Shown here in pieces: positions 33,565 to 43,604 of a DNA stretch of 47,490 nucleotides. A program made the position numbers and the translations under genes. The stretch's first letter is position 1. Each line of letters starts with the position of its first letter. The notes beneath the pieces were generated by a model, which saw only the letters and a list, made by a program, of their open reading frames with translations, made no database searches and was not told the DNA's origin. This DNA comes from Lichenibacterium ramalinae (GTDB taxonomy: Bacteria; Pseudomonadota; Alphaproteobacteria; Rhizobiales; Beijerinckiaceae). The DNA lies in the NCBI RefSeq assembly GCF_004137085.1, contig NZ_QYBC01000028.1:1-47490 (forward strand), given 5' to 3'.

Positions 33565-35618
33565 GCGGCCCTCATCGCGGTCGAAGCCTCGGCATGCGTG
33601 GTTCTGGCGGTCGCGGTCTCGGGGCGCGGCTCGCCCAGGGCGACGAGCTGCGCCACGTCGAGGATCAGGGCGGCGCTGCCGTCGCCCAGGATGGTGGCGC
33701 CCGAGAACATCGTGGCGTCGGCGTGGAGCTTCGACAGCGACTTGATCACCGTCTGGTGGCTGGCCACGATGGCGTCGGCGACGAGGCCCACCCGGCTGTC
33801 GCCCACCGACACGATGATGACCTTCTGGTGGGCGTCGGGCGCGCCTTCGGCGTCGAACATCTCGCGCAGGCGCAGCAGGGGCACGAGGCGGCCGCGGACG
33901 TCGAGGCGGTCGCGTGCCCGGCTGCGCGCGTCCTGGCCGGCCGGCAGTTCGATGCATTCCTCGATGGCCGACAGGGGCACGATGTAGCGGCCCTCGCCGA
34001 CCCGGATCAGCAAGCCCTCGATGATGGCGAGGGTCAGCGGCAGGCGAAGCGTCACGTTGGTGCCGCGCCCGGCCTCGCTCGACAGGTCGATCGTGCCCCG
34101 CATGGCCTCGATGTTGCGCTTGACGACGTCCATGCCGACGCCGCGCCCCGACAGGGCCGAGACCGTCTGGGCCGTCGAGAAGCCCGGCTGGAACAGGATC
34201 TGGTGGATGTCGGCGTCGCTCATCGCCGCGCCGGGCGACACCAGGCCCCGCTCCTCGGCCTTGGCGCGGATGCGCTTCGTGTCGAGGCCGCCGCCGTCGT
34301 CCTCCACGGTGATCAGCACCTGGGTGCCGACATGGCGGGCCGTGAGGGCGATGCGGCCCGCGGCGGGCTTGCCGGCCGCGGCGCGGCGCTCGGGGCTTTC
34401 GAGGCCGTGGTCGACGGCGTTGCGGATGACGTGCACCAGCGGGTCGGCGAGGCGCTCGATCATGGTCTTGTCGAGTTCGGTGTCCTCGCCCTCCGTGTTG
34501 AGTTCGACGGGCTTGCCGAGGTCGCGCGACAGGTCGTGCACCAGGCGGCGGAACCGGGCGAAGAGGGACCCGATCGGCACCATGCGGATCCCCATGGTGA
34601 TGTCGCGCAGGCCCGCGGCGAGCCGCTCGATCTCCTCGGAGACCGCCTTCACGTTGGGGTCGATGCGGCCATGGGCGAGCTGCGACAGCCGCGCCTGGGC
34701 GATGACGAGTTCGCCCACCCGGTCCATCAGCTCGTCGAGCCGCTCGGCCGGCACGCGCACGCTGCTCGACGGGCGGTCCTCGCCGCGCCGCGAGCGTTCG
34801 CGGCGCTCGGCGGCCGGCTCCGAAGCGGCGACCGGCTCCGACGCGCCGACCCGCTCCTGCAGGGCGACCGGCTCCGACACCCCGGCCGGCGGCACGGGGC
34901 TCGGGGCGGCGACCACGCCGAGCGGCGTCACGCCGAGGTCCATGCTGTCGAGCGCGAAGACGAACACGTCGTCGATCGCCTGCCGCGAACACTCGCCCTC
35001 GATGTCCACCGTCCAGGCGACGTGCAGGTCCTTGGGGTCGAGGGCGTCGAGCGCCGGCACGTCGTCCAGCACGGCCCGCACCGTGCAGGGGCCGAGGTCG
35101 CGCAGCTCGTCGAGCAACGCGAGCGGGTCGGTGCCGTTGCGCAGGACGTCGGGCCGGAACCGGATGGCGAGCCGCCAGCCGCGCGCCGCGGCGGCGGGAG
35201 CCGCGGCGGCGGGACGCGTGGCTGTGCCGGCCGGAACGGCAGCGGCGGGGTCCACGAGCACCTGCAGGTTGTCGAGGATCGAGCGACCGATCACGGCGTC
35301 GGCGCCGTCGGGGTCCTCGATCAGCGCCCGCATGTGGTCGCGGGCCGCCAGCGCCACCTGGACGAGGCTCTGGCTCGCCGCGACCTTGCCCTGCCGGACG
35401 AGGTCGAAGGCCGTCTCGAAATCGTGGGTGAAGGCGGCGAGCCGGTCGAAGCCGAACATCGCGCCCGAGCCCTTGATGGTGTGCATGGCGCGGAAGGCCG
35501 CGTCCACGAGGTCCCGGTTCCCCGCATCGTGGCCGAGGTCGAGAAGCGTCACCTCGAGGTTGTCGAGCAGCTCGGCTGCTTCCTGCCGGAAGACGTCGGC
35601 GGGATCCACGGCGCTCAT
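33561..35618 (-). CDS. cheA: Chemotaxis histidine kinase
   Basis: Autophosphorylates on an HPt histidine and passes phosphate to CheY and CheB. 685 aa. P1: H46 in AMHTIKGSGAMFGF. P2-like region about 145-245, then an Ala/Glu/Arg-rich linker. P3 dimerisation: VRVPAERLDELMDRVGELVI. P4 kinase: N-box HVIRNAVDHGLE, G1 DDGGGLD, F-box GFSTAQTVSALSGRGVGMDVV, G2 GTNVTLRLPLTLAI. P5 CheW-like C-terminus. All kinase boxes are intact. Overlaps both cheY (ATGA) and cheW (ATGA), so expression is tightly coupled. Confidence 0.97.
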   Translation of the reverse strand: MSAVDPADVFRQEAAELLDNLEVTLLDLGHDAGNRDLVDAAFRAMHTIKGSGAMFGFDRLAAFTHDFETAFDLVRQGKVAASQSLVQVALAARDHMRALIEDPDGADAVIGRSILDNLQVLVDPAAAVPAGTATRPAAAAPAAAARGWRLAIRFRPDVLRNGTDPLALLDELRDLGPCTVRAVLDDVPALDALDPKDLHVAWTVDIEGECSRQAIDDVFVFALDSMDLGVTPLGVVAAPSPVPPAGVSEPVALQERVGASEPVAASEPAAERRERSRRGEDRPSSSVRVPAERLDELMDRVGELVIAQARLSQLAHGRIDPNVKAVSEEIERLAAGLRDITMGIRMVPIGSLFARFRRLVHDLSRDLGKPVELNTEGEDTELDKTMIERLADPLVHVIRNAVDHGLESPERRAAAGKPAAGRIALTARHVGTQVLITVEDDGGGLDTKRIRAKAEERGLVSPGAAMSDADIHQILFQPGFSTAQTVSALSGRGVGMDVVKRNIEAMRGTIDLSSEAGRGTNVTLRLPLTLAIIEGLLIRVGEGRYIVPLSAIEECIELPAGQDARSRARDRLDVRGRLVPLLRLREMFDAEGAPDAHQKVIIVSVGDSRVGLVADAIVASHQTVIKSLSKLHADATMFSGATILGDGSAALILDVAQLVALGEPRPETATARTTHAEASTAMRAA

Positions 35619-35980
35619 TTGCGCACCAGCTTGGTGGCGGCGGCCAGCACCTGCTCGGGCTTGAACGGCTTGGTGATCCAGCCCGTCGCCCCCGCCGCCT
35701 TGGCCTCCTGCTTCAGGGCATCGTTCGATTCCGTGGTCAGGAACACGATCGGCACGCCCACGACGGAGGGTGTCGACCGCAGGGCCCGGATGAAGTCGAG
35801 GCCGTTCATCACCGGCATGTTGAGGTCGGTGATGATGAGGTCGGGTGCCGTGGCCTTGGCCCTGGCGAGCCCGTCCTGGCCGTTCTCGGCTTCCACGACG
35901 GTGTAGCCGGCGCCTTCGAGGACGATGCGGATGAGTTGGCGGACGCTCGGCGAGTCGTCGACCGTGAGTACGGTAGCCAT
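35615..35980 (-). CDS. cheY: CheY response regulator
   Basis: A single receiver domain, 121 aa. Acid pocket D8/D9 (VLTVDDSPSVRQ), phospho-acceptor D52 (ITDLNMPVMNG), switch Thr in VFLTTESND and Lys in WITKPFKPEQ. Complete and probably active, binding the flagellar switch or serving as phosphate sink as in rhizobia with two CheYs. Its end overlaps cheA. Only one CheY is in the window. Confidence 0.96.
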   Translation of the reverse strand: MATVLTVDDSPSVRQLIRIVLEGAGYTVVEAENGQDGLARAKATAPDLIITDLNMPVMNGLDFIRALRSTPSVVGVPIVFLTTESNDALKQEAKAAGATGWITKPFKPEQVLAAATKLVRK

Positions 35981-35990
35981 TGTGGGGTCC

Positions 35991-36287
35991 TCAGTTGAGC
36001 GTGATGCGGCCGGCGGCGGGGTCCACCGACACCCCGGCTCCGTCGAAGAGGCGGCGGAGCTTCTCGGAGACGCCGGTCAGGGTCAGCGACTGGCCGGCCC
36101 GCTCCGCCGAGAGCGAGGCCGACACCATCAGCTGGACGAAGCTGGCGTCGGCGGCGGCCACGCCCGACAGGTCCAGCGTGATCGGCCGCCCCGCGGCCAC
36201 GAGGGCGCTGAGCCGGGCGTGCAGGGCGTCGGCACCGGGCAGCAGGCCGTCGCCGGTCAGGCGTTCCGTGTGGGCGTCATCGATCAT
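35991..36287 (-). CDS. STAS-domain protein, possible CheS-like factor, 98 aa
   Basis: A lone STAS domain: ITLDLSGVAAADASFVQLMV, then GQSLTLTGVSEKLRRLFDGA. S49 lies where anti-sigma antagonists are phosphorylated (D-x-S). It starts 44 bases after the HD-GYP stop and ends 10 bases before cheY. In Sinorhizobium meliloti the gene at the equivalent position, directly upstream of cheY1-cheA, encodes the 97-residue CheS, which binds CheA and speeds CheY1-P dephosphorylation. Size and position match; a match of sequence family is inference. Confidence 0.75.
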   Translation of the reverse strand: MIDDAHTERLTGDGLLPGADALHARLSALVAAGRPITLDLSGVAAADASFVQLMVSASLSAERAGQSLTLTGVSEKLRRLFDGAGVSVDPAAGRITLN

Positions 36288-36330
36288 GGAGCGGCTCGAC
36301 AAGGGGGAAGGGGAGGGGAGGGGCGCGGGC

Positions 36331-37485
36331 CTATCCGGCGCAGGCCCGCGGAAGGGCGACGTCGCCGCAGGGTCCCGGCCAGGCCGCGCTGACCGTCGGC
36401 GGCAGCGCCGCGGCCGGGTCCGGCACGCCGGCACCCCGTTCGCTCCGGGCGAGGCCCGGGTGGAGGCGCGCGTAGGCGGACAGGAAGGCGTCGACGCAGC
36501 GCGGTTCGAAGTGCCGGCTCCGTTCCGCCGAAAGGTAGGCGAGCGCGGCCCCCACCGGCAGCGCCGACTTGTAGGGGCGCTCCGTCGTCATGGCGTCGAA
36601 GACGTCGGCGACGGCGACGATGCGGGCGCTGAGCGGGATCGCTTCGCCCGCCAGCCCCCGGGGATAGCCCGCCCCGTCCCAGCGCTCGTGGTGGTAGCCG
36701 GCGATCTCGGCGGCGAGGCGGATCAGGTCGGAGGCGCTGTCGCCCAGGATGCGCTCGCCCACGGCCGCATGCATGCGGACCACCATGGTCTCCTCGGCGG
36801 TGAGGCGGCCGGGCTTGAGCAGCACCTGATCGGGCACCGCCACCTTGCCGATGTCGTGCAGCGGTGCCGCCAGGTACAGGTTGCGGCAGTCCTCGGCCGG
36901 AAGGCCGAGTTCCTCGGCGATCATCCGGCTGTAGCGCGCGACCCGCACCGTGTGCTCGCCCGTGTCGCCGTCCCGATATTCCACCGCGAGCGACAGGCGG
37001 AAGATCATCTCCTCTTCGCGCTCGTGCAGCTTGCGGGTGGCGACCTCGACCTCGCCGGCCAGGCGGGCGGCCAGGTCGTCGCAGGCCCGCAGGACACTCG
37101 GCGACGTCATGAAGTTGCGCAGCCTGACGCCGAGTCCGATCCGCTTCGACCGCGTCGGCAGGGCCCCGGTCGCGACCGCCCCCGGGGCCGCCGGCCGCAC
37201 CGATCCGTGCGATGCCGCCGCAAGCCTCGGCGTCGGGAGCCGGGCGCAGGCGGCCAGGTCGCGGAGCCGCTGTCCGACGGCGATGCCGCCCACCGTCGGC
37301 ACGTCTTGGCCGGCGGTAACGAGGTCGAAACTCCCGCGCCCCGCCATCTCGCGGGCGACAGTCGCGGCCTCGCAGGGGCTGCCCCGCATGGTGCCGACGA
37401 TGTCCTGCAGGTGACCGAGGTGGAACAGTCTGTTCCTGCTATAACGAACCAGCATCGCCAGCATGATACCGTGCACCCGCTTCAT
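36331..37485 (-). CDS. HD-GYP protein with degenerate receiver, 384 aa
   Basis: Residues 152-330 form an HD-GYP phosphodiesterase domain: H178 (TGEHTVRV), HD at 210-211 (APLHDIGKV), HHERWDGAGYP (265-275) and ADVFDAMT, so c-di-GMP hydrolysis is expected. Residues 1-95 keep the outline of a receiver (SFDLVTAGQDVPTVGG, RLRDLAACARLP), but Gly59 replaces the phospho-acceptor Asp and the acidic pair at the end of strand 1 is missing. So this RpfG-like protein is probably not controlled by phosphorylation. First gene of the chemotaxis operon. A Pro/Ala-rich tail follows from about 345. Confidence 0.9.
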   Translation of the reverse strand: MKRVHGIMLAMLVRYSRNRLFHLGHLQDIVGTMRGSPCEAATVAREMAGRGSFDLVTAGQDVPTVGGIAVGQRLRDLAACARLPTPRLAAASHGSVRPAAPGAVATGALPTRSKRIGLGVRLRNFMTSPSVLRACDDLAARLAGEVEVATRKLHEREEEMIFRLSLAVEYRDGDTGEHTVRVARYSRMIAEELGLPAEDCRNLYLAAPLHDIGKVAVPDQVLLKPGRLTAEETMVVRMHAAVGERILGDSASDLIRLAAEIAGYHHERWDGAGYPRGLAGEAIPLSARIVAVADVFDAMTTERPYKSALPVGAALAYLSAERSRHFEPRCVDAFLSAYARLHPGLARSERGAGVPDPAAALPPTVSAAWPGPCGDVALPRACAG

Positions 37486-38044
37486 GGCGCTATAGATGAC
37501 GCAGAGGACCGACGATGTGTCGGCATCTATTGCGATCGATGCCCATGATGGACTGGATGAGGCGTCATGCCGACGGATCGAAACCCGCTTCCGGATGTGA
37601 CTTAAGAGTGGAACTCGTTACCGTTTCCTGTAGCGATCCAATGCAGGACCGGATCTGCTCACGCGTCATTCAAGCCAGAAGACCTCGGGTCTGGGCTCAA
37701 CAGCCCAATATTGATCGGTTTGTGTTCTTTGGCGCGACGAAATGCGCCGCGAGCCTTTCCCATTGGAAAGCCGAATGCGCTAAAAATGCCCAGAAAATTA
37801 TCGCGGGCTGGACGGTAGGGATCGGTTAGTCATGATCGGCGGCTGGCCCGGCCCGCGGCGAGCCTTCGCGGTGTGGATCCGGAACCACCGGGGGGCGATC
37901 CTCATCGTCTGCCTCCGACGAGGCAGGTTCAATCGCCCTTACGACCGGGTCCGCTCCAGGCCACGGGCCTGCGACGATGGCGAAAGGTCGTGCCGCGTCA
38001 GAGAGGAGGCGACGGCGGAGTGGTCGTGCCTCCGCCGCGCTTCC
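37486..38044. other. 559-base intergenic stretch, partly AT-richer
   Basis: Lies between the divergent-looking start of the chemotaxis operon and the end of glgB (both minus strand). It should contain the chemotaxis promoter near 37490-37560. Bases about 37590-37830 are clearly less GC-rich than the surroundings. The only open frame (37515-37829, plus) has six cysteines and no family resemblance, so it is not called. Confidence 0.5.
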
Positions 38045-38073
38045 CGGGCCCGGGCGCATATCGCCCGAGCCCG
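38045..38073 (-). terminator. Strong hairpin downstream of glgB
   Basis: CGGGCCCGGGCG, loop CATAT, CGCCCGAGCCCG: 12 bp of stem with one mismatch, about 40 bases past the glgB stop. No T-run follows on the minus strand, so factor-dependent or structural termination is more likely than a classic intrinsic terminator. Confidence 0.45.
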
Positions 38074-38116
38074 TCGTCGTCATCGCCCGTCGTCGTCGAC
38101 GCCCGTCGCCGTCACC
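38069..38116 (+). repeat. Three imperfect 16-bp tandem units
   Basis: GCCCGTCGTCGTCATC, GCCCGTCGTCGTCGAC and GCCCGTCGCCGTCACC in a row. The last unit contains the glgB stop codon (38112-38114), so slippage here could move the end of the protein. Confidence 0.8.
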
Positions 38117-40322
38117 GCCCGGCGGCCGACGGCCCCTTCAGCACGATGGTGGCGAGGGGCGGCAGGGTGAGCCGCAGCCAGGCCGTCCCGTCCGCGCTCT
38201 CGGCCTCGGCGCCGCCCCCGTTGCCGAGGTTGCCGCCGCCGTAGCCGCCCGCATCCGTGTTGAGCACCTCGCGCCAGTACCCGGCCTCCGGCACGTCGAC
38301 CCGGTAGCCCGTGCGCGGCACCGGCGTCATGTTGCTGACGACCAGCAGCCTTTCGCCGCCATGCGGGATCTGCCGGAAGAAGGCGAAGACCGAGTTCTCC
38401 GCGTCTTCCGGGCCGGCCCAGCGGAAGCCCTCCGGGTCGCTGTCGGTCGCGTGGACCGCGGGTTCGGCGGCGTAGAGGCGGTTGAGGTCGCCGACCAGCC
38501 GCTGCAGGCCGCTGTGGTGGGGATTGTCCAGGAGGTCCCAGTCGAGCGAGGCATCGTGGTTCCACTCGCGCCACTGGCCGATCTCGCCCCCCATGAACAG
38601 CAGCTTCTTGCCCGGGAACATCCACATGAAACCGTAATAGGCCCGCAGGTTGGCGAACTTCTGCCAGTCGTCGCCGGGCATCTTGCGGATCATCGATCCC
38701 TTGCCGTGCACCACCTCGTCGTGGCTGAGCGGCAGCATGAAGTGTTCGGAATAGGCGTAGACCATCCCGAAGGTCATGAGGTGATGGTCGAAGCGGCGGT
38801 AGACGGGCTCCTTCTCCATGTACTGGAGCGTGTCGTGCATCCAGCCCATGTTCCACTTCATGTCGAAGCCGAGCCCGCCCTGCTCGACCGGCGCCGTCAC
38901 GCCCGGCCAGGCCGTCGATTCTTCGGCGATGACGAGGGCGCCGGGCTCGCGCTGGTGCACCATGCTGTTCAGGTGACGGAAGAACTCGACCGACTCGAGG
39001 TTCTCGCGCCCGCCGAACTTGTTGGGAACCCACTCGCCGGCCTTGCGGCTGTAGTCGCGGTAGAGCATCGACGCCACGGCGTCGACCCGCAGGGCATCGA
39101 CGTGGTAGCGCTCGAGCCATTCCATCGCGCTGGCGATGACGAAGCCCTTCACCTCGTTGCGGCCGAGGTTGAAGATCAGCGTGTTCCAGTCCTGGTGGAA
39201 GCCTTCGCGCGGGTCGGCATGCTCGTAGAGCGGCGTGCCGTCGAACTGGGCCAGCCCCCAGGCATCGGTCGGGAAATGCGCCGGCACCCAGTCGAGGATG
39301 ACGCCGATCCCGCTCGCGTGGCAGCGGTCGACGAAATAGGCGAAGTCTTCCGGCGCGCCGTAGCGGCCCGTGGGGGCGAAGAGGCCGAGCGTCTGGTAGC
39401 CCCAGGAGCCCCCGAAGGGGTGTTCCATGATGGGCATGAACTCGATGTGGGTGAAGCCGAGCGCCGCCACATAGGGCACGAGCCTGTCCACCAGTTCGCG
39501 CCAGTCGAGGTTGCGGCCGCCTTCCTCCATCAGCTTCAGCCAGGACCCGGCATGGACCTCGTAGACCGAGATCGGCGCATCCAGGGCCTGTCGGTGGGCC
39601 CGCGCCGCCTTCCAGTCGCCGTCCGTCCAGGGGAAGGGCTCGGAGCGCGCCACGATCGAGGCCGTGGCGGGGGCGGCCTCGGCGGCGCGCGCCACCGGGT
39701 CGGCCTTCTGCGGCAGGACGTTGCCGGCGGGGCCGACGATCTCGTATTTGTAGCGCGTGCCGGGCCCGATGCCCGGCACGAACAGCTCCCACACGCCGGC
39801 GCTGCCGCGCAGGCGCATCGGCAGGCGCCGCCCGTCCCAGCTGTTGAAGTCGCCCACGACCGAGACGCGGCGGGCGTTGGGCGCCCACACGGCGAAGCGC
39901 ACCCCCACCACGCCCTCGCAGCTCATGGCCTGGGCGCCGAGGCAGCGGCCCAGCTGGTAGTGGGTGCCCTGGCCGATCAGGTGCAGGTCGAGGTCGCCGA
40001 GGAGCAGGCCGAAGCTGTAGGGATCCTCGGTGTCCTGCACGGCATCGGGCCAGCGCACCCGGAGCCGGTAGGGGCCGGCCGCCGCGACGGGCCCGGCGAA
40101 GAGCCCCGCCGGATGCGCCATCTCCAGGGTGCCGATGCGGCTGCCGTCCTCGCGCGCCAGGACGTCGACGCCCCGCGCGCCCGGCATGAAGGCGCGGATG
40201 ACGCGCTCGCCCCCGACCCGGTGGTCGCCGAGGATGGCGAACGGATCCCCGTGCCGCCCCTCGACCAGCGCAGTCACGGCGTCGTGGCCGATCCCGGCCA
40301 TCGCGTCCCGAACAGCCGTCAC
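38112..40322 (-). CDS. glgB: 1,4-alpha-glucan branching enzyme
   Basis: Forms alpha-1,6 branches in glycogen-like glucan. 736 aa from a GTG that overlaps the treS stop (GTGA); ATG 40301 is an alternative, seven codons in. N1 carbohydrate-binding domain about 10-115, CBM48 about 138-235 ([20 protein letters not shown]), GH13 barrel from 250. Active site: nucleophile D414 ([12 protein letters not shown]), acid/base in IAEEST (467-468), third acid D535 (LSHDEV). [18 protein letters not shown] is typical. The end is low-complexity Gly/Asn-rich ([13 protein letters not shown]). Third gene of the glgE operon. Confidence 0.97.
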   Translation of the reverse strand: MTAVRDAMAGIGHDAVTALVEGRHGDPFAILGDHRVGGERVIRAFMPGARGVDVLAREDGSRIGTLEMAHPAGLFAGPVAAAGPYRLRVRWPDAVQDTEDPYSFGLLLGDLDLHLIGQGTHYQLGRCLGAQAMSCEGVVGVRFAVWAPNARRVSVVGDFNSWDGRRLPMRLRGSAGVWELFVPGIGPGTRYKYEIVGPAGNVLPQKADPVARAAEAAPATASIVARSEPFPWTDGDWKAARAHRQALDAPISVYEVHAGSWLKLMEEGGRNLDWRELVDRLVPYVAALGFTHIEFMPIMEHPFGGSWGYQTLGLFAPTGRYGAPEDFAYFVDRCHASGIGVILDWVPAHFPTDAWGLAQFDGTPLYEHADPREGFHQDWNTLIFNLGRNEVKGFVIASAMEWLERYHVDALRVDAVASMLYRDYSRKAGEWVPNKFGGRENLESVEFFRHLNSMVHQREPGALVIAEESTAWPGVTAPVEQGGLGFDMKWNMGWMHDTLQYMEKEPVYRRFDHHLMTFGMVYAYSEHFMLPLSHDEVVHGKGSMIRKMPGDDWQKFANLRAYYGFMWMFPGKKLLFMGGEIGQWREWNHDASLDWDLLDNPHHSGLQRLVGDLNRLYAAEPAVHATDSDPEGFRWAGPEDAENSVFAFFRQIPHGGERLLVVSNMTPVPRTGYRVDVPEAGYWREVLNTDAGGYGGGNLGNGGGAEAESADGTAWLRLTLPPLATIVLKGPSAAGR

Positions 40323-43300
40323 GCGCGCTCCTCCCCATCCGTCAGGCGATCCACGATCGCCTTGAACCCGCCGAGCGGGATCGCCAGCCATTTCGGCCGA
40401 TTGGCCACCTCGTAGCCGATCTCGTAGGCGGCCTTCTCCAGAAGCATCAGGTCGAGCAGCGGATCCGCCTCCGCCCCGACATCGTCGCCGGCCTCCTCGC
40501 CCGAAGCCGCCGCGCGGTAGTGGCGCAGGAAGGCCGCGGCGGATTCGCGCCGGAACGCGTCGAGCAGCGCCTGCCGCCGCTCGCGCACGGGCTGGGGCCC
40601 GGCATCCTCCTCGATGCCCGACACGGCCGCCGCCGCATAGTCGAGCGAGCGGAGCAGCCCCGCGACGTCGCGCAGCGGGCTCGCCTTGGCGCGGCGCTCC
40701 TCCAGCGTCTTCACGGGCTCGCCCTCGAAGTCGATGATGAAGGCGTCGGGCCCGCTGACCAGCACCTGGCCGAGGTGGAAGTCCCCGTGGACGCGCGTCA
40801 TCACGGTGCCGAGGCCGGCCTCGGCGAGCCGGTCGACGGCGGCGAGCGTCGCCTGGCGCTTTTCCAGCACGGCGGCGGCGAGGCTCGCCGCCTCGTCGTC
40901 GAGCGTGCCGCGCTGGGCCTCCAGCGCGTCGAGCGCGTGGGCGACCTCGGCGCCGATGGTGCGGCGCCAGGCTTCGACGGCGGCGGCATCGGCCTCGACG
41001 GGGCCGAAGGCCGCGTCCTCGCTCGGGGCCGCCAGGGCCCGGTGCAGCTCGCCGAGGCGGCGGCCGATCGTGCCCACGAAGGTGTCGAGCACCTGGTAGT
41101 CGGCGCTGGCGGCGCTGTCGGTCAGGGCCGCGTCCTCCACGGCCCGGCGCAGGTTGTCGAGCACCCAGGTCCAGGCGTCGCCCTGGTTCTGGATGACGCC
41201 CTGCACGATGGCGAGCGTGTTGGGCGTGCCGTCGGCGTCGACCCGCACCATCTCGCCGAGCAGCGGCGCCGTGTTGTCGTAGCCGATGGCGGTGAGGTGG
41301 CGCGTCATCTCGGCCTCGGGGTGGATGCCCGGCACGACGCGGCGGATCAGCTTGACGATGGCGAGGTTGCCGACGATCACCGACGAGTTGGATTGTTCCG
41401 CGGTCAGCCAGCGGAGCTTGGCCTCCTCGATGCCCTCGACGAGGTCGATGGCGTCGGTGGCGCGGGCCTGGATCTCGCCGCCGCCCGGCAGGCCGAGCGA
41501 ACCGCGCGCCTTGACGGCGCGCAGGATGCCGCGCGGCAGGGCGTCGAGCGCGAAGGCGTCGGTGAGGTAGCCGACGCGCCGGCCGCGGCGCACCCGCGCC
41601 ATGGCGGTCTGCTGGGCATAGGCGGAGTCGCCCTCGCCTTCCCAGGCGATGCCGGCCGGCATCTGGTAGCGGTCGACCCGGCCGGCGGTCTCGACCTCGA
41701 CCTCGATGAGGAACACGTCCTGCAGCGTGGTCAGCGCCACCGCATAGGCGAGGCGCGCCCCGACGATGCGCTGGTTCTTGGCGGCGAACCAGCGGCGGCG
41801 CGGCAGGTAGACGGGCAGGAGCTCGTTGAGGATGCGCGCCGTGTAGCGCTCGTCGAGCAGCTCCTTCAGGCTGTCGCGCACCACCAGCGTCTGGAACTCC
41901 GGCAGCTGCTCGCCCCCGGCCTGGTGCCAGGCGGGCGGCTTCTCCTCCTTGGACAGCGCGATCCAGTAGAAGCCGTAGGGCGGCAGCGTCAGCAGGTAGT
42001 TGAGCTTGCCGACGGGCGGGAAGGGCGAGGGGCCGGACAGTTCGACCGGCACGCAGCCCTCGTATTCGGCGAGGTCGAGCTCCACGGCCTGCGGGGTGCG
42101 GGCCAGGTTGGCGACGCACAGGATCGTGTCGCCGTCGAACTCGCGCAGGTAGGCCATCACGCGGCGGTTGCCGGGGTAGAGGAAGCGCAGCGTGCCGCGG
42201 CCGAAGGCCTGGTGGTTGCGCCGCAGCGACAGCATGCGCCGCATCCAGTTCAGCAGCGAATGCGGGTCGCGCGCCTGGGCCTCCACGTTGACGGCGTTGA
42301 AGCCGTAGAGCGGGTCCATGATGGGCGGCAGCACCACGCTGGCGGGGTCGGCGCGCGAGAAGCCGCCGTTGCGGTCCTCCGTCCACTGCATCGGGGTGCG
42401 GACGCCGTCGCGGTCCCCGAGGTGGATGTTGTCGCCCATGCCGATCTCGTCGCCGTAATAGACGACGGGCGTGCCCGGCATGGACAGGAGCAGCCCGTTC
42501 ATCAGCTCGATGCGGCGCCGGTCCCGCTGCAGCAGCGGCGCGAGCCGCCGGCGGATGCCGAGGTTGATGCGCGCCCGCTTGTCGGACGCGTAGGTGTTCC
42601 ACAGGTAGTCGCGTTCCTCGTCCGTCACCATCTCGAGCGTCAGCTCGTCATGGTTGCGCAGGAAGATCGCCCATTGCGCGTTCTCGGGGATCTCGGGCGT
42701 CTGGCGCATGATGTCGGTGATGGGGAAGCGGTCTTCCTTGGCGATCGCCATGTACATCCGCGGCATCAGGGGGAAGTGGAACGCCATGTGGCATTCGTCC
42801 CCGTCGCCGAAGTACATCTGCGTGTCCTCCGGCCACATATTGGCTTCGGCCAGCAGCATGCGGTCCGGGTAGGAGGCGTCGAGCGAAGCCCGGATCTTCT
42901 TCAGGATGACGTGGGTCTCGGGCAGGTTCTCGTTGCTCGTCCCTTCCCGCTCGATCAGGTAGGGGATGGCGTCGAGCCGCAGCCCGTCGACCCCCATGTC
43001 CAGCCAGAACTTCATCACGCGCAGCACTTCGTCCAGCACGCGCGGGTTGTCGAAGTTCAGGTCCGGCTGGTGCGAGTAGAACCGATGCCAGAAATACTGG
43101 CCGGCCACCGGGTCCCAGGTCCAGTTCGACTTCTCCGTGTCGATGAAGATGATGCGCGTCTCGGGGAACTTGTCGTCCGTGTCGGACCACACGTAGAAAT
43201 CGCGGGCGGGCGAGCCTTTCGGCGCGTTGCGGGCTTCCTGGAACCAGGGATGCTGGTCCGACGTGTGGTTGATGACGAGTTCCGTGATGACCTTGATGCC

Positions 43301-43603
43301 GCGCTCGTGGGCGGCCGAGACGAAGTGCTTGAACTCGTCGAGCGTGCCGTAATCGGGGCTGACGTCCTCGTAGCCGGCGATGTCGTAGCCGTCGTCCCGC
43401 CGCGGGCTCGGGTAGAAGGGCAGCAGCCACACCGCCGTGACGCCCAGGCTCGCGACATAGTCCAGCTTGGCATTGAGCCCCGCGAAATCGCCGATGCCGT
43501 CGTTGTTGGCATCGAAGAACGATTTCACGTGCAGTTGATAGATGACGGCATCCTTGTACCAGAGCGGGTCGTCGGGAATCGTGGCCTGGGTGTGAGCCGC
43601 CAT
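40319..43603 (-). CDS. treS: Trehalose synthase fused to maltokinase, 1094 aa
   Basis: A bifunctional protein. Residues 1-550 are GH13 trehalose synthase (trehalose to maltose): D211 nucleophile ([10 protein letters not shown]), E253 ([13 protein letters not shown]), D319 (LRNHDELT), and [19 protein letters not shown]. Residues about 575-1094 are maltokinase (Pep2/Mak), giving maltose-1-phosphate: [17 protein letters not shown] at its start and the kinase catalytic loop [11 protein letters not shown] with Mg site IIDFEGEP. This fusion is frequent in Proteobacteria, and it channels trehalose carbon to GlgE. It starts one base after the glgE stop and overlaps glgB. Confidence 0.96.
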   Translation of the reverse strand: MAAHTQATIPDDPLWYKDAVIYQLHVKSFFDANNDGIGDFAGLNAKLDYVASLGVTAVWLLPFYPSPRRDDGYDIAGYEDVSPDYGTLDEFKHFVSAAHERGIKVITELVINHTSDQHPWFQEARNAPKGSPARDFYVWSDTDDKFPETRIIFIDTEKSNWTWDPVAGQYFWHRFYSHQPDLNFDNPRVLDEVLRVMKFWLDMGVDGLRLDAIPYLIEREGTSNENLPETHVILKKIRASLDASYPDRMLLAEANMWPEDTQMYFGDGDECHMAFHFPLMPRMYMAIAKEDRFPITDIMRQTPEIPENAQWAIFLRNHDELTLEMVTDEERDYLWNTYASDKRARINLGIRRRLAPLLQRDRRRIELMNGLLLSMPGTPVVYYGDEIGMGDNIHLGDRDGVRTPMQWTEDRNGGFSRADPASVVLPPIMDPLYGFNAVNVEAQARDPHSLLNWMRRMLSLRRNHQAFGRGTLRFLYPGNRRVMAYLREFDGDTILCVANLARTPQAVELDLAEYEGCVPVELSGPSPFPPVGKLNYLLTLPPYGFYWIALSKEEKPPAWHQAGGEQLPEFQTLVVRDSLKELLDERYTARILNELLPVYLPRRRWFAAKNQRIVGARLAYAVALTTLQDVFLIEVEVETAGRVDRYQMPAGIAWEGEGDSAYAQQTAMARVRRGRRVGYLTDAFALDALPRGILRAVKARGSLGLPGGGEIQARATDAIDLVEGIEEAKLRWLTAEQSNSSVIVGNLAIVKLIRRVVPGIHPEAEMTRHLTAIGYDNTAPLLGEMVRVDADGTPNTLAIVQGVIQNQGDAWTWVLDNLRRAVEDAALTDSAASADYQVLDTFVGTIGRRLGELHRALAAPSEDAAFGPVEADAAAVEAWRRTIGAEVAHALDALEAQRGTLDDEAASLAAAVLEKRQATLAAVDRLAEAGLGTVMTRVHGDFHLGQVLVSGPDAFIIDFEGEPVKTLEERRAKASPLRDVAGLLRSLDYAAAAVSGIEEDAGPQPVRERRQALLDAFRRESAAAFLRHYRAAASGEEAGDDVGAEADPLLDLMLLEKAAYEIGYEVANRPKWLAIPLGGFKAIVDRLTDGEERA

Positions 43604-43604
43604 A

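Noticed and set aside
30922-33987. A 1021-codon plus-strand frame opposite the MCP and CheW genes
   Set aside because: Antisense shadow; no domain recognisable, while the minus strand encodes standard chemotaxis proteins.
37515-37829. A 104-codon plus-strand frame in the gap before the chemotaxis operon
   Set aside because: Six cysteines, no structure pattern, no ribosome site and no family likeness.
38069-38116. Short tandem repeats as a CRISPR array
   Set aside because: Units are contiguous with no spacers, and no cas gene is near.
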